Below are positions 27,211 to 36,428 of a DNA stretch of 64,000 nucleotides, piece by piece. Made by a program: the position numbers and the translations under genes. Numbering within the stretch: the stretch's first letter is position 1; each line of letters opens with the position of its first letter. Below the pieces are notes generated by a model, which was not told the DNA's origin, ran no database searches, and worked only from the letters and a program-made list of their open reading frames with translations. Source of the stretch: Chthoniobacter sp. Its GTDB lineage: Bacteria; Verrucomicrobiota; Verrucomicrobiia; Chthoniobacterales; Chthoniobacteraceae. The stretch is from NCBI GenBank assembly GCA_021414005.1, contig JAIOPH010000004.1, positions 1-64,000 of the forward strand, in the 5' to 3' direction.

Positions 27211-28860
27211 TTGAGCATCAAGTCCTCCCCCTCAAGCTGGCTGCCCTACCTGCTCATCGCGCTGGTATGGCTGGTGACGCGAGCCTATCCCATGAGCCGG
27301 GTGGAACCGCAACTCGACTGGCAGGTTTGGGAATCAAAGAAGCTGCTTGAGTATGGCTTCGCTGAAAGACAGGGCGGTATTATTGATGTTCACTACATGA
27401 CGGGAAGAGTGACTGACCCCGGTAAGTTCAACTACGTGAACCATCCCTACCCTATCCTGTGGCTGGATACCCTCGCGTATTACGTATGCGGAGAGTGGGG
27501 AACGGTGTTTCTTAATTCGTTCTTCGGACTTATCACCTGTCTGGCGGTATTTCCTGCGCTGTCCGTCATTTTTCCTAGGACTGAAAGCCTTGTCGGCGGG
27601 TTGTTATACACGTTGGCCCCGTCGAGCATTTTTTATAGTGTCAACGCCAACACCGTTGCGCTCGGCGCGATGATCTGGCCCTTCGCCATTTGCCACATCG
27701 GTCGGCAGCAGTTGCGGACGGGGCAGGAGTCGTGGCTTCCGCTGGGATTGATGGCCTTTCTTGCCGGACAGATTTCGTGGTTCATCTGCACGGTGCTACC
27801 GGCTCTGCTGGGTACCTGTCTGGGCCTTGGTTACGAGCGGGGCAAGGGTCTCGTCTTCAAGCCCCGCAAGAAACTCGCAGCGGCATTATTCGTCGGCGGT
27901 TTGGCCACAGCAGTAGTATTTGTGGCACAGATTTTCCACTACACCTACGATATGGGGGCCGACATGACCTACCTTCGCGGTCAGGCAAGTTCGCAGGACG
28001 GCGTGGGCTTAGTCCAAATGTTTTTTGCCATTGGCATGCGGGCCGTACTGAGCCTCGGGCCGGCGTTGGTCGTGGGAGCGTTGGTCTGGGTGGTGCTGCG
28101 CTGGCGATCCACCTCAGTCCGGTGGTATGAAATGGGCGCGCTATCCTATTTGGTTGTTTTCGCTTTGGCGGCAGTGGTGCTCCGGCGGTTCTTTTTCCGA
28201 GAGATCCACATGTATCAGTATCTCGTCTTTCCATGCACCATTTTGACCGTGGCTGCCTTGTCCTCGATGGGACGTCCGCTCTGGACACGACTGACGCTCC
28301 TGTTGGCGGTCGCCGGCCTGAGTTATCCGATGATTCAATCCTCGATTCCTGTGGCGTCGCAGACGACCAGAAAGCTGGGAGCCTACATCAAGGAAATCAG
28401 CACGCCGACCGAGATTGTGGCTACAAACCTCGAAAAGCGCATGTCACCCTTTGCCCATTGGGATGTGGGTAGCGTCGATCTGCTGGATATTTTCGCGGAT
28501 CGACTCATCCGGAATAGCATTGCGATGCGGACGGGTCTCGACGGTCTCCCGGCTAATTTCAAAACCCGCGCGCTGGACGTAACCTTCCTTTACCATCCTA
28601 CTCTGCCGATCGACGCGGGCTTGCTGGCTGACCTTCGGAAAACAGGCTCGCCCGTTTTCTATCGCTTTCCTGTTCCAGAGGAGCCGGCCACCTTCGCCAC
28701 CACCCTACGGACCTATTACTGGAAGCTTTCGGGACGGCAGCAATTGGCTGCAGGCGCAACGGCAGCCAGCCCTGCAGCCGAGGCCGAGTTTGAGATATAC
28801 CGCTTTCAACTCGTGGTGACGGAACAGGATGGAATAAAAATGGTCCCTCCCAAAAAATGA
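27211..28860 (+). CDS. GT-C fold membrane glycosyltransferase
   Basis: A 549-residue protein with about 10-12 hydrophobic segments and a C-terminal soluble tail of roughly 150 residues. After the first helix comes an external loop with acidic residues ('EPQLDWQVWESKKLLEYG'), the position where polyprenyl-phosphate-sugar-dependent GT-C enzymes carry their catalytic Asp/Glu. The start codon is TTG; no ATG in frame precedes the first helix. The following gene, overlapping by four bases, is a dolichol-phosphate-mannose-synthase-like GT2, so the pair may make and use a lipid-phosphate sugar on the outer face of the membrane. Confidence 0.7.
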   Translation: MSIKSSPSSWLPYLLIALVWLVTRAYPMSRVEPQLDWQVWESKKLLEYGFAERQGGIIDVHYMTGRVTDPGKFNYVNHPYPILWLDTLAYYVCGEWGTVFLNSFFGLITCLAVFPALSVIFPRTESLVGGLLYTLAPSSIFYSVNANTVALGAMIWPFAICHIGRQQLRTGQESWLPLGLMAFLAGQISWFICTVLPALLGTCLGLGYERGKGLVFKPRKKLAAALFVGGLATAVVFVAQIFHYTYDMGADMTYLRGQASSQDGVGLVQMFFAIGMRAVLSLGPALVVGALVWVVLRWRSTSVRWYEMGALSYLVVFALAAVVLRRFFFREIHMYQYLVFPCTILTVAALSSMGRPLWTRLTLLLAVAGLSYPMIQSSIPVASQTTRKLGAYIKEISTPTEIVATNLEKRMSPFAHWDVGSVDLLDIFADRLIRNSIAMRTGLDGLPANFKTRALDVTFLYHPTLPIDAGLLADLRKTGSPVFYRFPVPEEPATFATTLRTYYWKLSGRQQLAAGATAASPAAEAEFEIYRFQLVVTEQDGIKMVPPKK

Positions 28861-30026
28861 ACGACACAAGCCCGGTTGAACTCACCATCCTGATGCCGTG
28901 CCTGAACGAAGCGGAGACCTTGGGGCGCTGTGTCGAGAAAGCACGGGCGGGCATCACGAAATGCGGTGTGACAGGAGAAGTGCTCGTCGCCGACAACGGC
29001 AGTACGGATCGTTCGGTGGAAATCGCTGAACGGCTTGGAGCCCGGGTCGTTCCGGTCGCCGCGAAGGGTTATGGCAGCGCCCTGCGCGGTGGTATCGAAG
29101 CAGCCCGTGGTAAATGGATTGTCATGGGCGATGCGGATGACAGCTATGATTTCTCGGCAATTGCACCCTTTATCCAAAAGCTTACGCAAGGTGCTGACCT
29201 TGTGATGGGTTGTCGCATGCCGCGCGGCGGCGGCACCATCATGCCCGGCGCGATGCCGTGGAAGCACCGGTGGATTGGCAATCCAGTCTTGTCAGCCATC
29301 GGGCGGAGTTTTTTTAAGTGTCCGGTGCATGATTTCCACTGTGGCTTGCGTGCATTTTCGAAAGCAGCCATCGCGCGCCTGAATCTGCGGACGACGGGGA
29401 TGGAATTCGCGTCGGAGATGGTCATCAGCGCGACGCTCCAAGGGGTGCGGATGGACGAAGTGCCAATCACACTGTACAAGGATGGGCGTTCTCGGCCGCC
29501 GCATTTGAGAAGCTGGCGCGACGGCTGGCGACATCTCCGTTTCATGCTCCTCTACAGTCCTCGGTGGCTGTTTCTGTATCCGGGTTTCCTGTTAATGTTC
29601 ATAGGAATGGCCGCCGGTCTCTGGCTGTTTCCCGGCCCGCGCAAGATCGGCGGAGTCAGCTTTGACATTCACACGCTGCTTTATGCGGTATTCGCAATCC
29701 TACTTGGATTTCAGTCTGTGATATTCGGGGTATTCACGAAGGTCTTCGCGATCAGTGAGGGTCTGCTCCCACAGGACGCGCGGGTGGACCGGGTTTTTCG
29801 GGTGATCACCCTTGAAGTCGGGTTGGTGGTGGGCGTGTTTCTGCTGCTGTTCGGTATCGGCGGTTCACTGCACGCCGTGCAGGCATGGAGCGCGACGATG
29901 TTCGGACCGTTGCAGCCGGCAGTGACCCTGCGGACAATTCTGCCGTCTGTGCTGGCTTTAATGCTGGGTGCCCAAACCGTTTTCTCCAGCTTCTTTCTCA
30001 GTGTTCTAGGACTAAGACGACGATGA
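28857..30026 (+). CDS. GT2 polyprenyl-phosphate glycosyltransferase with C-terminal membrane domain
   Basis: The 389-residue protein begins with a GT-A domain: 'LTILMPCLNEAETLGRCVE', 'VLVADNGSTDRSVEIAERLG', 'GYGSALRGGIEAARG' and 'IVMGDADDSYDFSA' with the metal-binding D-A-D-D. The last 140 residues hold about four membrane helices. This layout is that of dolichyl/undecaprenyl-phosphate sugar synthases. Product: a polyprenyl-monophosphate-linked sugar used by GT-C enzymes. ATGA overlap with the GT-C gene before it, and its own TGA overlaps the next ATG. Confidence 0.85.
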   Translation: MNDTSPVELTILMPCLNEAETLGRCVEKARAGITKCGVTGEVLVADNGSTDRSVEIAERLGARVVPVAAKGYGSALRGGIEAARGKWIVMGDADDSYDFSAIAPFIQKLTQGADLVMGCRMPRGGGTIMPGAMPWKHRWIGNPVLSAIGRSFFKCPVHDFHCGLRAFSKAAIARLNLRTTGMEFASEMVISATLQGVRMDEVPITLYKDGRSRPPHLRSWRDGWRHLRFMLLYSPRWLFLYPGFLLMFIGMAAGLWLFPGPRKIGGVSFDIHTLLYAVFAILLGFQSVIFGVFTKVFAISEGLLPQDARVDRVFRVITLEVGLVVGVFLLLFGIGGSLHAVQAWSATMFGPLQPAVTLRTILPSVLALMLGAQTVFSSFFLSVLGLRRR

Positions 30027-30634
30027 ATATCATTGACAGCCTGCATGGCGGTTACATTTACAAGCGGCGTGTGGCTACCCTGCGGGACGCGCTCGCCGAG
30101 GTCATGCCGCGCGACGCGCGAATTCTCGACGTGGGTTGTGGCGACGGCTTGGTCGCGCACTTGATTCACGAAAAGAGGCCGGACGTCAGCGTGGAAGGCA
30201 TCGACATCATGTTGCGGCCAAAAAGGTATGTTCCCATCGTCGAGTTTGACGGGCGGGTGATCCCTCATCCTGACGCCAGCTTCGATGTCGTGATGTTTGT
30301 GGATGTCTTGCATCACACCGACGATCCTGCGGTCCTGCTTCGCGAGGCCTGCCGCGTGGCCCGCAAGGCGGTGGTGATCAAAGATCACACCCGCGATGGC
30401 TTTCTGGCCGGGCCGACACTAAACTTCATGGACTGGGTGGGCAATGCGCGGCACGGTGTGGTTCTGCCCTACAACTTTTGGCCGAAGAAACAATGGCTGA
30501 GGACCTTTGATCAGCTTGGCTTGGAGACGGAGGCCTGGCAGCGCGACGTGGGTCTGTATCCTTGGCCGCTCAGTTGGATATTCGGGCGCTCGCTTCATTT
30601 TGTCGCCCGACTCCGCCCTCGTAATCACTCCTGA
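30023..30634 (+). CDS. Class I SAM-dependent methyltransferase
   Basis: A 203-residue protein from ATG 30023 with the SAM-binding loop 'ARILDVGCGDGLVAHLI', 'DVSVEGIDIMLRPK', 'ASFDVVMFVDVLHHTDDPAV' and 'LLREACRVARKAVVIKDH', which are motifs I-III of small-molecule methyltransferases. Its start overlaps the stop of the GT2 gene by four bases. A sugar or lipid acceptor is likely; nothing more precise can be said. Confidence 0.8.
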   Translation: MNIIDSLHGGYIYKRRVATLRDALAEVMPRDARILDVGCGDGLVAHLIHEKRPDVSVEGIDIMLRPKRYVPIVEFDGRVIPHPDASFDVVMFVDVLHHTDDPAVLLREACRVARKAVVIKDHTRDGFLAGPTLNFMDWVGNARHGVVLPYNFWPKKQWLRTFDQLGLETEAWQRDVGLYPWPLSWIFGRSLHFVARLRPRNHS

Positions 30635-30850
30635 CCGAAAGCAATGAGGCTCATAATTTCTTGCGTTTGTGGATTTGTAAACCCTTCGGGAGCTGGAAAA
30701 TTTTTTGAAGCCGCGCCCACGGAAATCGCCGATCGTGCGGAAGCCCGCGCCGACTAGCGCTGGTGTCCTCTGAGCCAGCGGAACGCCGCCTGCTCACCGA
30801 TCTTGCCTTCGCCGCCAAATGATGCGTCCCACCTTCCCATCTTTAGATTG

Positions 30851-32404
30851 ATGACTCTTTTCAGCAGGTTTCGGGAAACCTTCTGGCAGCGGGCGTCGTG
30901 GAAGCTCTTCGCACTGCTGCTGCTGCTCGACACTGGTGCCCGGATGGTGGCAATCACCCGTCCGATCATTGATGCCCACGATATTCGCCAGGCCCACACG
31001 GCGATTCTTACACAAAATCTGCGGGAAGACGGTTTCCCTCCGGTAAAAACGCGGGGTGACTGGAACGGCTTTGAGAATGCCACCGTGGTGCTCGAGCTGC
31101 CGATCATGAATCACGTCGCGGGACGGCTTTTCGCGCTGACCCACAGCCTCGAAGCCGCGGGACGGTTGGTCGCGATCGCCGCTTCAGCGGCGGCATTTTG
31201 GCTGTTTTTCTGGTTGTGTCTGCAAACACTGCCGTGGGGAGTGACCCGGTGGGCTGCCACAGTGTTCGCGTTTTCGCCGCTCGGCATTTTTTTCGGTCAA
31301 TCGTTTCAGCCAGAGGCACCGATGCTGTGTCTGAGTCTCGCGATCCTGTGTGCATTTTGGAAATGGCGGGAGACCGAACAGCACAGGTGGTTGCTCGTTT
31401 TCCTGCTGGTGCTGGCGCTGGGGATCACGATCAAGCTCAACGAAATCAGCCACCTCGCATTTCCAGTGCTCGCGCTGGGTTTGACGAAATGGGGGCCGCG
31501 CTTCCTGCTCAAGTGGCAGACATGGCTGATCGGGGCGGTTGGTGGTGCCGTCACGATAGTGTGGTCGAAGGTCATCACGCATTTCAACGCGAGCAGCTTT
31601 CCCGATTGGTCGGCGAGCAGCAATCTGAGGAACTTCATCGGGACGCTCAATGACCGACTGCACGCATACTACTATCTAAAGCTCGCGGGCTACATGGGTG
31701 GGTTGGGCCTGACGCCGGTGCTGGGGCTGTTTTTTCTGACCGGCGTCGTAGTGGTCTGGAGGCGGCGCGATTCACTCTACGTTTGGTGGGGCGCGGGCAT
31801 CGGTTTTTTTTACCTGCTCTGGGGGCCCGGTGGACCGGTCGGGCACAGCTACTACCATCTCGTAGCGCTGCCATGGTTCTGCGTAGTCGCGGCATTCGGG
31901 TTAGACGGGGCCTTGGCGGAGGGAGGGTGGCTTGCTGCGCGTCGTCTGGGCATCTCGGCGCTGGCGCTGCTTTGGACCGGTTTCTTTGGTGCCGCGCTGA
32001 CGACTCTGTACTATCCCGATCACACGGCCTACAGCGCGGCGCGGGCGGTCGCAGCCTTGCAGCCACCGAAAAGCGAAGGTTTGATCGTGGCTGCGGATCA
32101 TCGGCGGGCGTCGTCCGGTTGGCCGTTGTATCCCACAATTTTTTTCTACTCGGGAATGAAGGGCTACAATTTGCCGCTGTCGGATCGCGAAGTGGAGCTC
32201 GCAACCCTGATCGATCGCCATCCCGAACTCCGCTGGGTTGTGCAAACACGCTTCACGCCGCAGGCGGACATCGCCATGCGGAACCGCATCGCCATCTTTT
32301 CCCGGACGCCCGTCATCCAGCCCGCATTGGACGAACCGCTCACGAAGCTCGGTTTTGTCAAGGTGTCCATGGGGCCGGATTTTTCTGTCTTCCATAAGCC
32401 GTAA
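30851..32404 (+). CDS. GT-C fold membrane glycosyltransferase (ArnT/PMT-like)
   Basis: From ATG 30851 the protein has 517 residues with many membrane helices. The first periplasmic loop contains 'RPIIDAHDIRQAHTAILTQN', the Asp-rich loop position typical of GT39/ArnT-like enzymes, and the C-terminal soluble part ends the protein ('TKLGFVKVSMGPDFSVFHKP'). Family role: moving a sugar from a polyprenyl phosphate to an external acceptor. Upstream (30635-30850) is a 216-base spacer, so this gene may have its own promoter. The polyprenyl-phosphate GT2 at 33971 could supply its donor. Confidence 0.7.
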   Translation: MTLFSRFRETFWQRASWKLFALLLLLDTGARMVAITRPIIDAHDIRQAHTAILTQNLREDGFPPVKTRGDWNGFENATVVLELPIMNHVAGRLFALTHSLEAAGRLVAIAASAAAFWLFFWLCLQTLPWGVTRWAATVFAFSPLGIFFGQSFQPEAPMLCLSLAILCAFWKWRETEQHRWLLVFLLVLALGITIKLNEISHLAFPVLALGLTKWGPRFLLKWQTWLIGAVGGAVTIVWSKVITHFNASSFPDWSASSNLRNFIGTLNDRLHAYYYLKLAGYMGGLGLTPVLGLFFLTGVVVVWRRRDSLYVWWGAGIGFFYLLWGPGGPVGHSYYHLVALPWFCVVAAFGLDGALAEGGWLAARRLGISALALLWTGFFGAALTTLYYPDHTAYSAARAVAALQPPKSEGLIVAADHRRASSGWPLYPTIFFYSGMKGYNLPLSDREVELATLIDRHPELRWVVQTRFTPQADIAMRNRIAIFSRTPVIQPALDEPLTKLGFVKVSMGPDFSVFHKP

Positions 32405-32455
32405 GGCGCGTTGCATTTCAACATAATCGAGCGAAACTTCCGGCTCTCTTTTCCC

Positions 32456-33643
32456 ATGTTCAGCATCATCGAAACCGCCAAGATCGCCAAGGCGATGCTC
32501 TTGAAAGACCGACCGCTTTACGTTCAGTTTTATATTACCGCACGGTGCAATCTGGCCTGCCAGCAATGCAATATCATCTACGCCAACAGCGATGTGCGCG
32601 AGGCGACGATTGATGAGATTAAAAGGATCGCGGACAACCTTGCGGCGATCGGCACTTGCGTCGTCTTGCTCACGGGCGGCGAGCCTTTTGCCCGCGCCGA
32701 TTTGCCGGAAATCATCCGCGCTTTTACCGAGCGGAACATCCACGTTCGGATGCAAACCAACGGCCTGGCCAGCGAGGAAGCACTCCATGCGGCGGTGGAA
32801 GCAGGCGGGCATGACATTTCCATTTCTCTCGATACGCTGGTGAGTTCGAAGCAGGACTACTTGAACGGCGAGGTCAAAAATTCGTGGCACAAGGCTTTGA
32901 AAACGATGGCCACCGTGACAAGGATCCTGCCGAAAAATGGTTCCTTTGCCGCGCTCGGATGCGTGCTCAGTCACCGCAATCTCTATGACGTGGCCAACGT
33001 CCTCCGCTTCGCACGTAAAATCGGGTGGCATGTTTCGCTGGTCCCGGCGCACATCGCTACGCCGCACGATCCGCGCGGATTCCGCAGTTACGATCAGTCG
33101 CTGGTTTTCCCGCCGGAGAAATACCCTGCACTCGAACGCGAAATCGAGCATCTGAAGCAAATGAAGAGCGAGGGTTTTCCGCTCTATGATTCCACGATCT
33201 ACCTAGACGACATCGTCAACTTCATTGAAGGCAAGCCGCTCAAATGGCGCTCGAAGAACGACGGCGTGTGCGATTCCCCTACGCTCTACTTTGCCATCAT
33301 CCCGAATGGCGATATCTCGGTTTGTTGCGACTGGCGGCTTCCGAAGCGCATTTCAACTTTCTCAAAAGACTTTCCCCAGCACTACAAGTCACGCTTGGTT
33401 CACCAGCAGGTTCTGCCCATCGCCAAGGCGTGCGATGGCTGCCTCTATGGGAGCTACCCCGAGATTTCAACAACCGCGCGCTTCTACTCGGCCATGCTCG
33501 ACCACGCCAAAATCCTGCTCGCCGGAACACGACTGCCCAAGCCGTGGCCGCTCACACCGGAAGACATCATGAACATTGCCGATGCCGTCGTCCGCGACCA
33601 CCCGGTCCAGGAAGAAGTGCAACCCGCTGGGGGCCTCGCGTGA
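32456..33643 (+). CDS. Radical SAM protein with SPASM-like C-terminus
   Basis: From ATG 32456 the product is 395 residues. The iron-sulfur cluster motif Cys31-x3-Cys35-x2-Cys38 ('ARCNLACQQCNI') is followed by 'VVLLTGGEPFARADLPEII', the G-G-E-P SAM-binding motif. C-terminal cysteines ('GDISVCCDWRL' and 'KACDGCLYGSYPEI') suggest a second iron-sulfur site as in SPASM/Twitch proteins. The family does radical modification of peptides, sugars or other small molecules. In this glycan locus a sugar modification is an inference; a peptide maturase is the other option. Its last bases overlap the next gene. Confidence 0.85.
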   Translation: MFSIIETAKIAKAMLLKDRPLYVQFYITARCNLACQQCNIIYANSDVREATIDEIKRIADNLAAIGTCVVLLTGGEPFARADLPEIIRAFTERNIHVRMQTNGLASEEALHAAVEAGGHDISISLDTLVSSKQDYLNGEVKNSWHKALKTMATVTRILPKNGSFAALGCVLSHRNLYDVANVLRFARKIGWHVSLVPAHIATPHDPRGFRSYDQSLVFPPEKYPALEREIEHLKQMKSEGFPLYDSTIYLDDIVNFIEGKPLKWRSKNDGVCDSPTLYFAIIPNGDISVCCDWRLPKRISTFSKDFPQHYKSRLVHQQVLPIAKACDGCLYGSYPEISTTARFYSAMLDHAKILLAGTRLPKPWPLTPEDIMNIADAVVRDHPVQEEVQPAGGLA

Positions 33644-33981
33644 ATCTCGACGACGCTCTCCGTTGTTTGTTTTTGCGATTGTTACGTGCGGATCGCGTCG
33701 CGGCTGCGGTCGCAGGGCAGAGCGCGCGCGGGGCTGCTCTAGCCGACCTTGCCACGAGGCTTGCGATCGCGCGGGAAAAAGACAGTCGTTCCTATCGCGT
33801 GGTCATCGGCGACAGTGGCCGGGAATGGATGATTCCCGAGTCAGATTTCGTCTTTTACCAACGCGGCGACCGTAAAATCGGAGCGGAGCCGTCCGTGAGC
33901 GCGGATGATGCTCAGTACGAGCAGAACGTGACAAACGCCCGCAAGTGGCTGGCAATTCTAGTTCAGGCTCATGAATCGTGA
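33640..33981 (+). CDS. Hypothetical protein in the radical SAM operon
   Basis: Starting with GTG 33640 (GTGA overlap with the radical SAM stop) the frame encodes 113 residues: an N-terminal helix-rich part and a beta-rich part containing 'YRVVIGDSGREWMIPESDFV'. No known domain was recognised. The tight overlaps at both ends (11 bases into the GT2 gene) support a real gene. Because it directly follows the radical SAM gene it might be a small partner protein, but no cysteine cluster or precursor-peptide feature is visible. Confidence 0.6.
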   Translation: MNLDDALRCLFLRLLRADRVAAAVAGQSARGAALADLATRLAIAREKDSRSYRVVIGDSGREWMIPESDFVFYQRGDRKIGAEPSVSADDAQYEQNVTNARKWLAILVQAHES

Positions 33982-34933
33982 GCTGAAATCCCTCTCGGTA
34001 GTTGTGCCCGGTTTGAACGAGGCCGACACGCTTCCCCTACTTTATGACAAGCTCGTGACTGTTCTCGGAAAAGGAAGCTGGCAGCTTGAAATCGTCTTTG
34101 TGGACGATGGCAGCACGGATGGTTCGGCAGAGATTTGCGAGGAACTGCACCGAAAAGATCCGCGCTTTCAGTTTGTATCGTTGTCGCGGAATTTCGGGCA
34201 TCAGCGGGCGCTGACGGCCGGGTTGGACTTTTGCACGGGGCAGGCCGTGGTCGCCATGGACGCGGACTTGCAGGACCCGCCGGAAGTGGTGTTGGAAATG
34301 ATCGCGCGGTGGCAGGCGGGTGTGGATGTCGTCTATGGCAAACGTCGTTCGCGCCAGGGAGAGACCGCTTTCAAAAGGGCCACAGCGGCGGCCTATTATC
34401 GCATCATGCGCTTTCTGTCGGGCATGCCGCTCCCGGCCGACACGGGCGATTTTCGTCTCATGGATCGCGTGGTCGTGGACAATCTAGGCCAACTCCGCGA
34501 GCAGGGTCGTTTCATGCGTGGGCTGGTGCATTGGGTTGGTTTTCGCCAGGAGGCGCTGCTTTACGACCGTCATCCACGCGCCGCCGGGACCACTAAATAC
34601 CCTTTGGTGAAAATGCTGCGCTTTGCGTGGGACGGCATCACTTCTTTTTCGACCATGCCCTTGCGCCTCGCCACATGGTGTGGCTTCGGAGTGTTCGTGC
34701 TCGCACTGCTGCTCATCATTATCTATGCGGTGCGGAAACTGGTTTTTAACGATAACCTTGTGCCGGGCTGGACGGCATTATTCTTGTCCGTGATAGGTTT
34801 CGGCGGCCTGCAGATGTTCTTCATCGGCCTGCTCGGCGAATACGTCGCGCGTTGTTTCAATGAGGTCAAAGGTCGGCCGCTTTACCTCGTCCGTGGTGCC
34901 AGTCTAAAGGTGCCGCCCCGCCCCTCCGAATAA
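33971..34933 (+). CDS. GT2 polyprenyl-phosphate glycosyltransferase (GtrB/ArnC-like)
   Basis: A 320-residue protein. 'LSVVVPGLNEADTLPLLYDK', 'EIVFVDDGSTDGSAEICEEL' and 'VVAMDADLQDPPEVVLEM' (DxD) form the GT-A core; 'PLPADTGDFRLMDRVVVD' and 'KYPLVKMLRFAWDGITSFS' are typical of GtrB. Two membrane helices near residues 235-300 end with 'LLGEYVARCFNEVKGRPLYL'. Product: undecaprenyl-phosphate sugar, used by GT-C proteins such as the one at 30851. The gene overlaps the upstream hypothetical by 11 bases. Confidence 0.9.
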   Translation: MNRELKSLSVVVPGLNEADTLPLLYDKLVTVLGKGSWQLEIVFVDDGSTDGSAEICEELHRKDPRFQFVSLSRNFGHQRALTAGLDFCTGQAVVAMDADLQDPPEVVLEMIARWQAGVDVVYGKRRSRQGETAFKRATAAAYYRIMRFLSGMPLPADTGDFRLMDRVVVDNLGQLREQGRFMRGLVHWVGFRQEALLYDRHPRAAGTTKYPLVKMLRFAWDGITSFSTMPLRLATWCGFGVFVLALLLIIIYAVRKLVFNDNLVPGWTALFLSVIGFGGLQMFFIGLLGEYVARCFNEVKGRPLYLVRGASLKVPPRPSE

Positions 34934-34941
34934 TCAACATC

Positions 34942-35742
34942 ATGAATTCAGAACTTATCCATTCGCGCGAAGCTCATTTTCACGATGAGTGGGCGGCGGG
35001 CACCAATCTCGCGGAAATCAAAGTTCGTGAAGCCTTCGAAGCGCCCACTGCGATGGAAAATGCCTTCATCCTCCGCGCAATGGGCGACCTCAAGGGCAAG
35101 CGCCTGCTCGACATCGGCGCGGGCCTTGGGGAATCGTCCGTCTATTTTGCCTTGCAGGGTGCTGAGGTCACCGCGACCGATCTCTCGGAAGGTATGGTTA
35201 ACACCGCAGTCAAACTCGGCGAGTTTCACGGGGTCAAAATCACCGGCATCGTCACGCCTGGGGAGGAACTCAATGTCCCGCCGGGACACTACGACCTAGT
35301 CTATTCCGCGAACACCGTTCACCACGTCACCGACAAACCCAAGTTCTTTCAGGAAATCCAAAAGGCCCTCAAGACCGGCGGTCGCTTTTTCACCTGGGAC
35401 CCGCTCGCCTACAATCCGTTGATCAACATTTACCGCCGCCTCGCAACCGAGGTCCGGACGGACGACGAACGCCCACTCACGTTCCTAGATGTCGAGCTGG
35501 CGCAAAAATACTTCGCCGATGTCCAGCATCGGGAGTTCTGGATCTCGACGCTCCTCCTTTTCTGCAAATACTTCGCAGTCGATCGCATCCACCCAAACAA
35601 AAAGCGCTATTGGAAGCTGATTTACGAACCTCAAAACCTCGCGTGGTGGAAGCCGCTCGCCAAATTGGACGATTTGCTCACTACGCTGCCGCTCATCCGC
35701 CGCCTAGCGTGGAATATGGTGATATGGGGACGGAAGGCCTAG
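34942..35742 (+). CDS. Class I SAM-dependent methyltransferase
   Basis: A 266-residue protein with 'GKRLLDIGAGLGESSVYFAL', 'AEVTATDLSEGMVNTAV' and 'GHYDLVYSANTVHHVTDKPK', motifs I, II and post-I of small-molecule methyltransferases. Eight bases after the GT2 gene; its 3' end overlaps the next gene by 19 bases. Likely a sugar or lipid methylase. Confidence 0.82.
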   Translation: MNSELIHSREAHFHDEWAAGTNLAEIKVREAFEAPTAMENAFILRAMGDLKGKRLLDIGAGLGESSVYFALQGAEVTATDLSEGMVNTAVKLGEFHGVKITGIVTPGEELNVPPGHYDLVYSANTVHHVTDKPKFFQEIQKALKTGGRFFTWDPLAYNPLINIYRRLATEVRTDDERPLTFLDVELAQKYFADVQHREFWISTLLLFCKYFAVDRIHPNKKRYWKLIYEPQNLAWWKPLAKLDDLLTTLPLIRRLAWNMVIWGRKA

Positions 35743-36218
35743 CCCCTGGCGAGCCGGTTGGGCGGACGATCTCCGATGGTGGCCTCTGGTGGCCGTGGTT
35801 TGTATTGACACTGCGGGAGGTCGCGTGGCCGCCGCTCCTGCTGATTTCTTTTCACCTCGTCGCTCTATGCGGGTTCGACGCCTACATCCTCTTTCCGGCG
35901 CTGGATCTGCCGATGCACTTCCTCGGCGGCGTGGTCTGCGCCTTTTGTCTTCACCGCGCTTCGATCAACGCTTCCGTCTGCGGCCTGCTCGGGCCATTCC
36001 ACCAATTGACGCATCGCCTCCTCGTGCTCGCATTGACCTGCTCCGTCACGGTGCTCTGGGAATTCGCGGAGTTTTCGTCCGATCACCTCTTTGGCTCGCA
36101 CACCCAGCTCGGGCTCGAGGACACCCTGCACGACATGCTCCTCGGCACTCTCGGCGGCATGGCGCTGCTCGTCGGAATCCGGCTGGCCGGAGCGCCCCAC
36201 CCGCAGACCCGCCCTTAA
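35724..36218 (+). CDS. Small membrane protein, DUF2238/YjdF-like
   Basis: From ATG 35724 the product is 164 residues with about four membrane helices. 'VLWEFAEFSSDHLFGSHTQL' followed by 'GLEDTLHDMLLGTLGG' is a charged motif (W-E-x-x-E...D-T-x-x-D) seen in the DUF2238 membrane family. Function of the family is unknown. Upstream reading frame is open but the ATG is the first start giving the membrane domain, overlapping the methyltransferase by 19 bases. Confidence 0.65.
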   Translation: MGTEGLAPGEPVGRTISDGGLWWPWFVLTLREVAWPPLLLISFHLVALCGFDAYILFPALDLPMHFLGGVVCAFCLHRASINASVCGLLGPFHQLTHRLLVLALTCSVTVLWEFAEFSSDHLFGSHTQLGLEDTLHDMLLGTLGGMALLVGIRLAGAPHPQTRP

Positions 36219-36428
36219 TCAGCCTGCGGCGTCAAACCACACTCGCAGCGGGAATTTCCGCAAGCCATCTGCGGATTCCGTTGCAGTGTTTCCACGCGGG
36301 AAAATCGCGCTGAAATTTGGCCTCATCGCTAATCCACAAGACTTGGTAAAACGGGCGGGATGACCTTCCGACTTCCTGAAGGCGTTTCCTTGCGAGTTTC
36401 CCGGATTCCCTTCAACCTCGGCAGTTCC

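Noticed and set aside
27164..27214. ATG with a good upstream AGGAGG-like sequence just before the GT-C gene
   Set aside because: The frame stops after 16 codons and is not in frame with the GT-C gene. It could mean a lost base near 27200, but nothing else supports that, so the TTG start was kept.
30644..30757. A 37-codon frame in the spacer before the GT-C gene
   Set aside because: Starts with ATG and has a G-A-G-K-like stretch but no membrane helix, overlap or family feature; too short and isolated to call.
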